Positions 1 through 10,999 of a DNA stretch of 64,000 bases are shown here, piece after piece. The position numbers were made by a program, and so were the translations under genes. This DNA comes from Amborella trichopoda (Eukaryota; Streptophyta; Magnoliopsida; Amborellales; Amborellaceae). The notes below the pieces were generated by a model. The model searched no databases. It had not been told where the DNA came from and saw only the letters and a program-made list of their open reading frames with translations. The DNA lies in the NCBI RefSeq assembly GCF_000471905.2, contig NW_006497672.1, positions 2,177,677 through 2,241,676 of the forward strand, given 5' to 3'. Each line of letters opens with the position of its first letter. Positions within the stretch are counted from its first letter, which is position 1.

Positions 1-170
1 AGAGAGAGTGCAAGATAGACATAAGGGTAAGAATTTGGGTGTATGGTCTTTTCCAAATGATTCCATTATAATTTTTTAGCATTATAATCTACTTGGCTCT
101 AACAGTATATGACTGTATCTCATAGTAGGTTAATAATGTCTTATATACAAGTGAAAGAAGGTACAAATTA

Positions 171-660
171 TTGTTTTCTCTAAGCCTATGTGTAATATCA
201 ACCTGCATATACATTTATATAATTATTTATTAAACTCACCATTTCTCAAAATATTGTGCAGTCTATTGTTAATTTTTTATGTATATATATAGTATGTTTT
301 ATTTTGTTTTTTTGCAGAAAGAACAATAGAAGTAAATCCTAAATTTTGCCTCTTTAAGTACTCTCCCTCTCTCTCTCTCACTCACTCTCTTATTCTCTCA
401 CACACACACATACACTCATGGAACTCTATAAGTTTTACATTTAGAGAAAAAGTTCTTCTAACATACATGTTTAGTGACTGTTGAATTGTGAGTAATATAT
501 TGAACAATAAAGGATCATCTACTAAAATGAGGTTTTCATATACGCGATAGAAGTATTTCTTATGAGCTATTGAGACTGTTTGGTACTGTGAGTATATGAG
601 TATATGATGATGATTGTGATGCAATTCTCACTAATTTGTGGAGGCCAAAGTAAGCAAGTA
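171..660. repeat. Direct duplication, copy 1
   Basis: This AT-rich stretch is repeated in diverged form at 1257-1668, about 1.09 kb downstream and in the same orientation. Shared landmarks in order are a 'taatatcaa' block, an 'attattta' block followed by 'tctcaaaa', a CT-rich tract, 'atgtttagtg', and a 'gattctcact' block followed by 'caaagtaag'. No coding potential is seen. The copies differ by many substitutions and small indels, so the event is old. The CT and CA runs at 361-412 are simple repeats inside it. Confidence 0.7.
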
Positions 661-1256
<596 letters not shown>

Positions 1257-1668
1257 ATTGTTTTTTCTAGTCCTTATGTGTAATATCAATTTGCATGTAT
1301 ACATATATAATTATTTACTTAAATCGCATTTTCTCAAAAAAAATGTGGAGTCCCTATTCAAGGGTGGATGTTTATTTTTTCATGCATGTGCATAGTATGT
1401 TTTATTTCTTTTTTTCTGCACAAATGAAAAAAGAAATAAGTACTCTCTCTCACATGGAACTCTCTAAGCTTTGCATTCAGTGAGAGTGCCTCTAATATAA
1501 ATGTTTAGTGATTGTACGAAAACTCATTCCCATCACTTATTTATCTCTAAATTACATTTAGAGAAAAATAAGATATTTTCTTATAAGCTATTCAGACTGT
1601 TTGGTACTTTGATTACATGATGATGTGATACGATTCTCACTGCTTCGTGAAGATCAAAGTAAGTGCGC
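1257..1668. repeat. Direct duplication, copy 2
   Basis: Second copy of the 171-660 unit, same orientation, shorter by several indels. The CT tract near 1441 and the 'gattctcact' block near 1632 align with those near 361 and 624 of the first copy. Confidence 0.7.
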
Positions 1669-3382
1669 TCTTTGTAAGGGTGTTGGGTAAGTGGCTTTTT
1701 CACTTAAAAAGGTTAAGTGGACTATGCGAGTGAAAATATAGCAACACATGGTCCTATGGGTTTACATTGTATATTTGCATCTTAGGTATGAAACCCATTT
1801 ACGAAGTGCTATAATTTAAATTTAATTTTGCAATATTGCTTTCTTTCTGAAAATATTCTGATTGTATTTTACATTTTCAGAAATTTAACTTTCTATATCA
1901 GATTTCATTTATCAAAACTGAATATTGTGAAAGAGAGTCTATTTCTATGAGAAATATGAAATTAATAAGATATTTATGAAACAAAACATAATTTGACATC
2001 CTTAAAATTGACAATCCTAAAGAATACCTTAGTCAGAAGCACATTGTGATTTATCTTTTAGTATAATAGTCGTGATTTATTATTGTTTTTATTTTCTTCT
2101 TTAATGTAACATAATAGAAGATTATATAATATAATATGTTATATACTATATTATAAAATTATTTTTTATTAATAATAGCTAAAAACTAGAATTAGTATAT
2201 TTTACTTTATATCTATGTAGTCAAATGATAGAAATATGCCTTTTGTTAAAGGTACTTCTCAGGTATGTGCTTATCTGATTGCTCAATGCTGTAGCTAGAC
2301 TCAAAAAAAAATTTGATTTAATTTTTTTCATCTGCATTTTTTATGACTGTTCTAAGCAATAGAGTATGTATATAATATACGCTCACATGATCATCATATG
2401 CTTTTTCCTTCCATGAAATCTTAGAGCCGTAATTTTGTCTAGCTCACTGAAATTTTTGCTATATTTCAGTGAAATAAGGTGATAAATATGGGATGTCTGG
2501 ATGTGCATCCTGATATTTTCACATGAAGACATTATATAATATAATATAATAAAATATAATAAATATAATATAATATAATATAATATACTATACTGTATTA
2601 TATTATTACTATATTCAATGATATGCCAAAGGCGCAACATTTATTAATAGAAGGAGAGGAAACATTTGGTGTAGTGGTCTAGAAGTACCTTATTGTGTAT
2701 TTAATCCATCACATGAAAGGTATGTTTTGAATATAATTTTTAATGTGAATTTCATGTAGACTTTAGAATAATTGGAAGACTATATCAATATTTTTAAAAT
2801 AAGAGATTTATAAAATATATGAAAGTTCATTGTAACTTTTTTGAACATCAGAACCACCAATACTTTAATCTGTACCTTACGTTAATACGAAGGTGCGAAG
2901 CCATATCTTTTAGACACGTAAGCTCCAAAGGGAGCTTCCACTTTATATTACATAACATCTTCTATATTGTATTATAATATAATCATAAGCTTAACTTCAT
3001 AAATCAAATACATGAATGTCTTGATTCCTGACCGAACCTTGTGACAAAGCTCCAACAACTTATTTACTCAACGCGTCCACTCCGAAGGAAGCTGAACTTT
3101 ATATGTATTATAGATATAATCAGGGAACATGGAGATAGGGGGTGGGGAAGGGAACGGGGTTGCTAGGCTAATTTGTATGTGGTTCGTTTTAATTTTGAAG
3201 GTCTATAGATGGTAATTAGTCAATAGACTATGAGCTTTAAAGGTTATAATTTCATATTCATGGATTTAGATTTATTTTTATATATTTAATTTTAATTATA
3301 TAAAGTATTATATTTTATAGTACATGGATGACAGTCCATAATCTATGTTCTATGTAATACATATATTGACTATGTAACGACA
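1669..3382. other. AT-rich noncoding DNA
   Basis: No gene or TE family recognised. It holds an 'ataatat' microsatellite (2530-2605) and long AT runs near 2100-2170. Open frames here are short and low in complexity. Confidence 0.5.
2530..2605. repeat. AT-rich microsatellite
   Basis: Reiterated 'taata' and 'ataatat' units with slight irregularity, typical slippage-derived sequence. Confidence 0.85.
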
Positions 3383-3558
3383 GGCTGGACTCGGGCCTGG
3401 CCAAGGGTGCCCTAGGCCCTGCTTCCAATTTAAATAGGCCCACATGGCCTGGTCTATCCCCCGTCCTATGGGCCTAAGATTCGGGTTGAACCTGCTACGA
3501 ATCGAGCTCCGGCCTGAAAATCCATGGGCCAGGTTGGGCCATTTGGCAGCCCTCTTTC
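3383..3558. other. GGCC-rich island, possible hAT-type remnant
   Basis: A GC-rich island in AT-rich surroundings with repeated 'gggcc' and 'ggcctg' words. Its right edge read on the minus strand ('gggctgccaaatgggcc'-like) resembles ends of some plant hAT-type small elements. I could not pair it with a left terminus or find an 8-bp target duplication, so the family assignment is weak. Confidence 0.25.
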
Positions 3559-3642
3559 CGATGGCTTGTGGATTATTTTTTGAGAAGCTTTTGAGAAAAA
3601 GAAGAAAAACCTAGAATGGGCTTGCCTGCCCCTTTGATTGAA

Positions 3643-4171
3643 GGGAAAACTTTACATGTGGTGCCACCAACATGTAAAGTATATGTGACCCTTGTTCTCA
3701 GCTATCTGATCTGAATGGATATATGAGATGACTTCAATTGCAATATCACAAGTTTCCTCTTGAGCATCAAATCTTTATCCAATGGCTCAGAGTATTTTTT
3801 ATTTTATTTTTATAAATTATTTTGTAGTGGGGGTGTGCACATCTAACAGGGTTGTGCAAGATAAAAATAATGAAACATATTTCTGACAAGGAACAAATGT
3901 GTAGAATACCCAATAATTGCATGGGCTTTTTGGCCATTTATTTTTATCAGAAAATATTTTTTTGTATTTTTTCTAGGCATGACACAATAAGGTGAGGGGA
4001 TTCCCCAAATTTCCCTTAAAAATGTTTTGTAGAAAAAAGTAAAAATCAAAGAGCAATTTGACATGACATTGTGATGGGAGCAATCCCAGGTGTCCATTCA
4101 TATATCGATCAGCTGGGAAGTGGGGCCACATATTCTTTACATGTGGGTGGTGCCACACATAAATTTTCCCC
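3643..4171. mobile_element. Mutator-like MITE with 9-bp TSD
   Basis: A 529-bp element flanked by the exact 9-bp direct repeat 'ttgattgaa' at 3634-3642 and 4172-4180. Its ends form imperfect terminal inverted repeats of about 26 bp: the left begins 'gggaaaactttacatg' and the right ends 'cacataaattttcccc'. A 9-bp target duplication is the signature of the Mutator (MULE) superfamily. No transposase is encoded; open frames across it are not conserved-looking. It is therefore a non-autonomous MULE-type MITE. Confidence 0.82.
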
Positions 4172-4199
4172 TTGATTGAAGGCCATAGAGAAGGCTTGG

Positions 4200-4545
4200 T
4201 AGCGCCTTCCAAGGTATTCTTCAATTCTTCTCTCTTTTCGTCTTTTCCTTTTTTTTCTTTTATCTCCCAGTCCTTATTTGTTTCCTCTTTTTCCTCTCCC
4301 TTCTTACCTTTTCTCTCCTTATTCTTTTGTTTTTCCTTCTTCCTTTTTATTTTCATATTTTTGTTGTCCTTTCCTTTCTTTTTCACTCTTCCTTTTTCCT
4401 TTATTAAATTCTTTTGTCATCTTCTAACTTATATTTTTTTTCTTTTTCCCTTGTTTCTTCTTTTCTTCCTTCTCTTTTATTATTCTTTTCTCTTTCTTGC
4501 TTACTCTTTCTAATTTTTTCTTTCTTTCTGTTTTGCCTTACATCA
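4200..4545. repeat. Polypyrimidine (TC-rich) tract
   Basis: About 350 bp almost free of A and G on the plus strand, made of irregular 'tttcc', 'tctt' and 'ccttt' words. The open frames crossing it (Phe/Leu/Ser on plus, Lys/Glu on minus) are composition artefacts. Confidence 0.8.
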
Positions 4546-4655
4546 CACACACTCCATTAAAATGCATCAAAAGCCTTTAAAAAAAAAATTAACCCATAGA
4601 TCCTCTTTCAAATTAACAAAAAGCAAGATCTACTGAAACCTTATGACCCTAATTT

Positions 4656-5825
4656 CTTGTTTAGACTCAAATTATCACAAATATACCTTAATTTTCGTCT
4701 ATTTAGAAAAAAACCATCAACTTTCATAAACCTCGCCCGCAGCTTTTTTGTTCAATTTTGGGTTTTTTTTTACCAAAATAACCTTCAGGGTAGTCGTATT
4801 ACCGTGAAGCACAATTACGGTACTTTAAGTACCGTAAAAACTAACCCATGTTATATAGCAATTTAAGTACTGTAAAAATTATCCTATTTTATATGGCATT
4901 CGAAATGCCGTAAACCGACCCATATTATACAGCATTTTAAGTACCATAAGAACTAACCCATGTTATAAGGCCTTCAAAATCCCGTAAACCCTTTTTTTCT
5001 TCTGTTCATATTATCTCTTTCATCTCTCTAATTCTTTTTATGTTTGTCTCTTGTTTCTCTAATTCTTTTTATGTTTATCTCTTCTTTCTTTTATTCTTTT
5101 TATGTTTATCTCTTTTTTCTCTCTCTAATTCTTTTTAATATTTATCTCTTATTTCTCTTTAATTTTTTCTCTTCTTCCTCTCTCTAAATCTTTTCTCTAG
5201 CTCTCTTTCTCTCTCTACTTCAACTCAACAAACACAATTCCAACACGATACAAACTCCGCCTAATTTTCATAGGAGATGGGGTTGAAGGGAGTTTTTATA
5301 GGAGAGGGGAAGGTACTCACAGGTTGTTATACAAATATCCTTGGAGAGAGAAAGAGAGTGTGAGAGATAAAAGATTTAAAGAGAGAAAAAAGAGATAAAA
5401 AAGAATTCGAGGGAAAAAAAAGAGATAAATATTAAAAAGAATTAGAGAGAGAAAGAAGAGATAAACATTAAAAGAATTAAAGATGAAAGAGATAAATATA
5501 AACACAAGGAGAAAAAGGTTTACGGCTTTTCAAGTGCCGTATAACATGGGTTAGTTTTTATGGTACTTAAATGCCGTATAACATGGGTGAGTTTTTACGG
5601 TACTTAAAATGCCGTATAACATGGGTTAGTTTTTACGGTACTTTAAATTTTGTATAATATGGGTTAGTTTTTACGTAATTGTGCTTAACGGTAATAAGAC
5701 TACCGTGAAGGTTATTTTGGTCAAAAAACGTCCAAAATTGCGGAAAAAGGGTGTGGGCGAGATTTATGAAAGTTGAGGGTTTTTTTTCTAAATAGACGAA
5801 AATTAAGGTATATTTGCGATAATTT
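4656..5825. mobile_element. Large foldback element with tandem-repeat arms
   Basis: About 1.17 kb forming one long inverted repeat. The outer left arm ('aaattatcacaaatatacc' near 4668) is matched by the right arm ending near 5825 as its reverse complement. Both arms hold several imperfect copies of a roughly 38-bp unit containing 'actaacccatgttat' and 'taccgtaaa'. Further in, a 27-bp-period 'attctttttatgttt' pyrimidine array (5030-5210) pairs with a purine array (5335-5515). The unpaired loop is only about 110 bp (5222-5334). A possible 9-bp TSD 'ccctaattt' lies at 4647-4655 and 5826-5834, which would suit a Mutator-type origin, but 12 unpaired bases sit inside the left repeat. Confidence 0.75.
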
Positions 5826-5917
5826 CCCTAATTTTCACTCCAACGAACCCAAAACCCTAGAGCTAAATTGTGGCAATTTGCGGAATTAACCTAAAGCTAT
5901 TCTAGTCCCCCTTGTTC

Positions 5918-6490
5918 TGTTACGTGCCTAACATGTAGCTCATCTTCTTTAATGATAAGCATGGTAAATAAGGAAGGCATGGGTATGTATATCTCATGCA
6001 GAATCGTGTAGGAGTAGTTAATAAAGTCATGTATATCGGGTTGACCGAGTCTTTGGGTAGATTTACATGAGTAGTTAATAGGAGTTGATATTTTGGCTAT
6101 TTCCTTTCGGGTAGATTACATGAATAGTTAGTAGAAGTTATCTTTTGGCTTTTTTCTTGTAATCAACGTGGCTTGAGTATTTGTGAGAAGTAATCTTTCG
6201 GGAGGGGAAGCTTTTGAACCCCAATCAACACTTGTGTGTTAACGAGGCCAGATTTCCTCCATTAAACCAACCAACACTTGTGTGTTAATGACGCCAGGTT
6301 TCCTCCATTAAACCTACTTTACTCACTACTCATTAGTTGTTCTTGTTTTCTGATGCATTAGCAAGATAGGTACGTCGAAGGACAAGAAAACTCTTACTTT
6401 ACTCACTACTTATTAGTTGTTCTTGTTTTCTGATGCATTAGCAAGATAGGTAAGTCGAAGAACAAGAAGAACTCTCCTCAGTACGTGCCA
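5918..6490 (+). repeat. 5' LTR of gag-only element
   Basis: 573 bp, starting TGTTACGTGCC and ending GTACGTGCCA. It is 74 bp longer than the 3' LTR (7514-8012), mainly because of a private tandem duplication near its 3' end. Confidence 0.9.
6315..6474 (+). repeat. 80-bp tandem duplication inside the 5' LTR
   Basis: Two adjacent copies begin 'tactttactcactact' at 6315 and 6395 and run to the 'gcaagataggta' block. The 3' LTR has a single copy, so the duplication arose after the element inserted. Confidence 0.85.
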
Positions 6491-6493
6491 TTG

Positions 6494-6505
6494 TGGTATC
6501 AGAGC
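6494..6505 (+). other. Primer-binding site (tRNA-iMet)
   Basis: TGGTATCAGAGC lies 3 bp downstream of the 5' LTR. This is complementary to the 3' end of plant initiator methionine tRNA, the usual minus-strand primer of plant LTR retrotransposons. Confidence 0.9.
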
Positions 6506-6511
6506 AAAGGC

Positions 6512-7527
6512 ATGGATCAGCGAGTAAAGAAGTTGGAAGATGATGTGAGCGCTCTCAATGTTGGACAACAACATATAATGGACAAGCTTAATGAGCTGTT
6601 CGAAAAGCTTAGTTCACGTCCAGCTAATATTGAACCTGAAGTAGGGGAGAACTCAAGGGCTCCACTCCAAAACCATGGAATACGACCTGGGAATACCAAT
6701 GGAAACTGTCAAAATGGATCGCAGCAGTCCTTCTCTCTAAAGCTTGTCAAACTTGATTTTCCCCGCTTTAATGGTGAAGAAGACATGACGAGTTGGACTT
6801 GCAGGGTGGAACAATTTTTTCAGTTCCATCAAACACCAAAGGAAGAACATGTGGCTCTTACGTCCTTCCATTTGAAGGGTGACGCTTAGCTGTGGTATCA
6901 ATTATTCAAACAAGAAGGAGGCAAAATGACCTGGCAGACGTTTTGTGACGGGTTGCACGTTAGGTACGATCCCACCCAATTCCAAGATTTCTTTGTAGAG
7001 TTAGCTAAGTTACAACAAATTGGAACTGTTCGAGACTACCAAACTCAATTTGAAAGGTTGCTTACTAAGGCAGGGTATCTTCGTCCTAACCGCCAAGGCA
7101 GCTATTTCATCAGCGGATTAAGGGACAACATCAGGGGAGACGTGTTAGCTGGGTAGGGCACCCTACGACCTTATCAGCAGCTATCAAACTTGCTCATTTG
7201 TACGAGGCCTGCAATTTCTCGCAACGGCGAGTTGTTCCAATGTCTGATGCGAAAGAGTCCATCACAACCAGCAAGGAGGCAACCAAAAACAGTCCTACGC
7301 TTTCAGTTCGGCGGATGACACCTGCTGAATTGCGATAGAGACTTGCAAAAGGGTTGTGCTATAATTGTAACGAGAAATTAATGCCGGGGCATTAATGTAA
7401 GAAGTTGTTTTTAATTGAGGCTTGTTATGAAGAAGAAGATAGCATCGTTGCAACAAACCAGCAATTTTTGGATTTTGGTCGAGCACATGACCTAATTTTA
7501 AGGAGGGAGGAGATGTTACGTGCCTAA
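6512..7527 (+). pseudogene. Degraded retrotransposon Gag with CCHC zinc knuckle
   Basis: The frame starts at Met 6512 with a coiled-coil-like segment (MDQRVKKLEDDV), then a retrotransposon Gag core containing 'LDFPRFNGEEDMTSW' and, after a stop, 'FVELAKLQQIGTVRDYQTQF'. It ends with a CX2CX4HX4C-type zinc knuckle beginning 'CYNCNEK' near 7357. The frame is broken by TAG at 6887 (probably a former CAG before 'LWYQ'), TAG at 7154 with a nearby frameshift, TAG near 7336, and TAA next to the zinc-knuckle His. Gag would package element RNA in virus-like particles; here it is no longer translatable as one protein. No pol sequence follows. The stop codon falls inside the 3' LTR. Confidence 0.85.
7501..7513 (+). 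other. Polypurine tract
   Basis: AGGAGGGAGGAGA sits immediately upstream of the 3' LTR; it is the expected plus-strand primer for reverse transcription. Confidence 0.85.
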
Positions 7528-8012
7528 CATGTATCATCTTCTTTAATGATAAGCATGGTAAATAAGGAAGGCATGGGTATGTATATCTCGTGCAGAGTTG
7601 TGTAGGAGTAGTTAATAAAGTTGTATATATCGGGTTGACCGAGTCTTTGCGTAGATTTACATGAGTAGTTAATAGGAGTTGATATTTTGGCTATTTCCTT
7701 GGGTTTATCGAGTAGATTACATGAGGAGTTAGTAGAAATTTATCTTTTGGCTTTTTTCTTGTAATCAATGTGGTTTGAGTATTTATGAGAAGTAATCTTT
7801 CCGGAGGGGAAGTTTTTGAACCCCAACCAGCACTTGTGTGTTAACGAGGCCAGGTTTCCTCCATTAAGCCAACCAACACTTGTGTGTTAACAACGTCAGG
7901 TTTCCTCCATTAGATTTATTTTACTCACTACTCATTAGCTGTTCTTGTTTTCTGATGCATTAGCAAGATAGGTACGTTGAAGAATAAGAAGAACTCTCCT
8001 CAGTATGTGCCA
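7514..8012 (+). repeat. 3' LTR of gag-only element
   Basis: 499 bp, TGTTACGTGCC to TATGTGCCA, followed directly by the TSD 'tgttc'. It aligns with the 5' LTR through its length with scattered substitutions, a few of them C/T, showing some age. Confidence 0.9.
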
Positions 8013-8017
8013 TGTTC

Positions 8018-9996
8018 ACTCTGGGTTATAGGCTAGCCTTAGACTTGATTGGAAACCGATATTGCTTGGCTAATTTTATTGAAGGACAGATTTCAATCCA
8101 TTCTGGATTTTAATCGCCACCTCTTGACTATTAAATAAGTTCCTCAATTGTATGTTCAACTTACTAACTGTTGCTTACTTAGTTTTGTTGGAATACTACT
8201 GCCAAAACTGTAGTTTTAACCTTGTTCACATTTATTGTTCTCCAAACATGTTTTGGGATCCTGTAATCCAAGATTAATGAGTAGCTGATCTTAGGTTACA
8301 TCACCAAGGTATAGAATCATTGTCCATAGGAACTTCCAAAGTCCAAACAAATGAAGCTTGGAGAAAGATATGAGAGGAAGTATGGAATGTGGCGAATCAG
8401 TTCATGGGCACAATTGTCGGATGAACATGAATGAACAAAGATGGGCATTCACTTTAAGACATCACCCGTGCATGCCTAACCTCTAAAACAACCAAGAATT
8501 CCTCCAAGATAAGAATCACTTAGGAAGTACAATGAAGAGGCTTCAATGTCCCCCTTGGACAGATCCTTCAGATCAAATTTATTGTGTGGCCTTGTAGGGT
8601 AAAGCTCTTGAGCCTTCGCCAATTCAAGTAGATACCTAGGAAACTCAGAATCCTTTCTTAAAGTCTTGCTGGAATGCATAGTGTATCAGTTATGACATGG
8701 TGGTGTACAAATGCCATGCCAGGGAGTGTATAAAGCTACTTGAACACAAGGTTCAAATAACGGATATCAGTCCATAAACATTGTATTGTATTGAGACTCT
8801 GTTACTATGAAAATCACTGGAAATGTATAAAAACGATAAAAAGGAAAAATGCAAAAAGGGAAACAATGAGGAAAAAAACAGAAACCATGGGGCAAAATGG
8901 GAAACAGAAAAAAAGGATTTTCTAAATCTTATGATATTCTTAAAAGGGCCTTTGTCGACAAAACTATGGCCATTCTTGTAAAAGGGTATTTTCTTTTTTC
9001 TGATGTTCTTAAAATAGTAAGGCCCAATATAATGACCGTTTGTACATCATATAACAGCTGTTATTTTGAATAAGATTCTCTTGATAGAAGGGGCATTATG
9101 TTACCCCCAGCATAAATGTTGCACACAACATTTATTGGCAGTTATTTTCATGTACTTGCTGCTATTTGGTTCTATTACTTGAGAAGAGTGCCCCACTTTG
9201 GCCTCCTTTATATGCTATTTGAGCATATCTGCTATAAGGCATAGCGTACAACTAACATGTAGGAAAAAAAACCTATCTTAATATACTGCATATTATCATG
9301 GGCAAAAGCCTTGTGTGCACTATTCCCAGTACCCTACACCAGGGACCTTATGAGTAAAAAACCTACTTAATGGCAACACTTGGATTGGACTAACCTGTAA
9401 AGGCCAATTCCTCCCATACATAGACAACAAGCATACACAACCCAAAAACAAAAAAAGAGGAAAAAGAAAAGGAGGAAAATAGATCGTAGTATGATACATT
9501 GTTTCATATGGAGTATCTAAAGTACTTTTTGGCTCTGGCTGTGAATCTCCAAAGGGAAATTTGGTAATCCCAAACTTCAGTCCACAATCATAGAGTTACG
9601 GACTTTACTAAGCATGAACTGATGTGAGTTTGTATGCTTTTCATTGTGACAGGCATTTCACTCACTTTCTAGGCTAGTATGATAGCATTTTAAATTTTAG
9701 TCCAAGGATTTACTTCTCTCAACAAAGAGATTTTGGAAAGACTGATCAAGACCTAAGCTTGCATGGTATTTCATATCCTGCAAATCCATTAGAGATATTA
9801 TATCTGCCCTTCTTTACAGTATACTGGACCCTCTAACCAAATTTTACTCTACACAATCTATCATACAAGCTAATCCTAATGAGATACTTAGAAATACCTG
9901 CTAAACCAATTATAATGGACTTATAGTTGTGTGATGAGAGTGTTTGGCAGAGAGTGTCCAGAAACTCGGCTTGGGCTCGGGACTCAGCCACTACCC
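8018..9996. other. Noncoding DNA, nothing recognised
   Basis: No TE or gene family is recognised. A 67-codon minus-strand frame at 8476-8679 (containing 'ELAKAQELYPTRPHNKFDLK') has ordinary amino-acid composition and could be an exon scrap, but I cannot assign it and see no clear splice context. Confidence 0.4.
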
Positions 9997-10064
9997 TTAC
10001 CTAGTTACTTGAGGTACTCGCCCAAGGCCATTACCTAGTTACTCGAGGTACTCGCCCAAGGCCA
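9997..10064. repeat. 34-bp tandem repeat, two copies
   Basis: Two adjacent copies of 'ttacctagttac' followed by 'gaggtactcgcccaaggcca', starting at 9997 and 10031. They differ at one position (acttgagg versus actcgagg). Confidence 0.9.
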
Positions 10065-10258
10065 AAAGGGTTCGGGAAAAGAAGAAACGGGAAAAGAAGA
10101 AAAGGGAAAAGTTCCTCAAAATTCATAAAAATTGTAATTAATAGAAAAAATAATAGAATACGAATAATAGAAAAATTATATAAAAAAGTGTGTACACAAT
10201 GGCTCTGAAATACATGCTCTTAGAGTACACAATGTTTATGAAATACAAGCTCATCCCA

Positions 10259-10360
10259 CATCATCATCGTCAAAGCCCTTTTCCAACTACTTGGGGGTCG
10301 GCTACATGAATCTTGGTACACCATTCGATTCTATTAAGGGCCATCTCACAAATAGCACTC
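10259..10360 (-). mobile_element. RTE-type LINE 3'-end fragment
   Basis: On the minus strand this reads 'aagattcatgtagccgacccc' (shortened here), a 'tagttgg' block, then a tail of ATG-type trinucleotides. The same 3' end occurs in five other places in the window. It is a short 3' remnant without coding sequence. Confidence 0.75.
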
Positions 10361-10429
10361 TAATACAGAAACATATCCAAAAGGAGCATTGTTTGGGTAT
10401 AGGGGATTCCATGGTCTCACTATCAGGGA

Positions 10430-10950
10430 GGGGGGCCACCAAATATCCTTAAGATGGAGGGAGCAACCCCTATCCCAGCAGTGCCTCCCTGCCAGTCTGG
10501 TAACCCAGTCAAATTGGCCCCTAAGCCATAGTCGCCAAGGCTAGTCCAGTCCTCATGCTCACCCCCACCCCCACCTTGGCTTTGTCCCTCTCCAACTGGG
10601 GTCTCTCACTCACCTCGTAAGCTATGATGCTCAACACCATGAATGGGTAGCAAGCTCAGTCGCGGGCTATGTCGCTTACCACCTGGGCTTTGTTGTCTAT
10701 AGCTATAGCTTTGTCTTTGGCTATGTAGCCTAGACCTTAGTGGAGCTCCTATCATCTTGCCCCTCAACTCCTCTACCGGTACCTTTTGTAGATCCTCCTG
10801 GTTGGTCCCATCCACTTCATCTGACTGATTCGCAACTCTTCGAAGGCTCTCCTTTTTACTATTGGTTCCTCCTCAACCAGCCATTAATCTTATTACATCC
10901 TTATTGAAAATGTAGTCAGGGTTGATTGGGTTGTAATGGCTGACCTCCCT
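10430..10950 (-). pseudogene. Degraded Arg/Ser-rich coding fragment, unrecognised
   Basis: A long minus-strand frame stays readable with only two stop codons. Segments in order include 'HYNPINPDYIFNKDVIRLMAG', a stop, 'KKESLRRVANQSDE', 'VPVEELRGKMIGAPLRSRL', an Arg/Ser/Gln-rich part ('HSQRQSYSYRQQSPGGKRHS'), a second stop, then a Gly-rich tail ending 'ILRIFGGPPP'. The composition looks like the C-terminal part of a nuclear RNA-binding or CCCH-type protein, but I cannot name the family. The lack of visible introns over 520 bp would fit a processed (retro) copy. An RTE 3' end lies just downstream on the same strand. Confidence 0.45.
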
Positions 10951-10999
10951 CCTTAACCCTTAGCCCTCTCCCTTAATTCAAGATTATAATGGATGTTTA

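Larger units (their letters stand above)
5918..8012 (+). mobile_element. Gag-only Ty3/gypsy-type LTR retrotransposon with TSD
   Basis: A complete non-autonomous LTR element of 2,095 bp. It is flanked by the 5-bp direct repeat 'tgttc' at 5913-5917 and 8013-8017. LTRs are 5918-6490 and 7514-8012, both opening TGTTACGTGCC and closing in CA. A primer-binding site matching initiator tRNA-Met follows the 5' LTR and a purine tract precedes the 3' LTR. The internal region (about 1 kb) encodes only a decayed Gag with a zinc knuckle; protease, RT, RNase H and integrase are absent. This structure matches the class named TR-GAG in plants. Confidence 0.9.

Noticed and set aside
4172..4513. Long plus-strand Phe/Leu/Ser-rich frame and minus-strand Lys/Glu-rich frame
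   Set aside because: Both are translations of a pyrimidine-rich low-complexity tract; no start context or domain.
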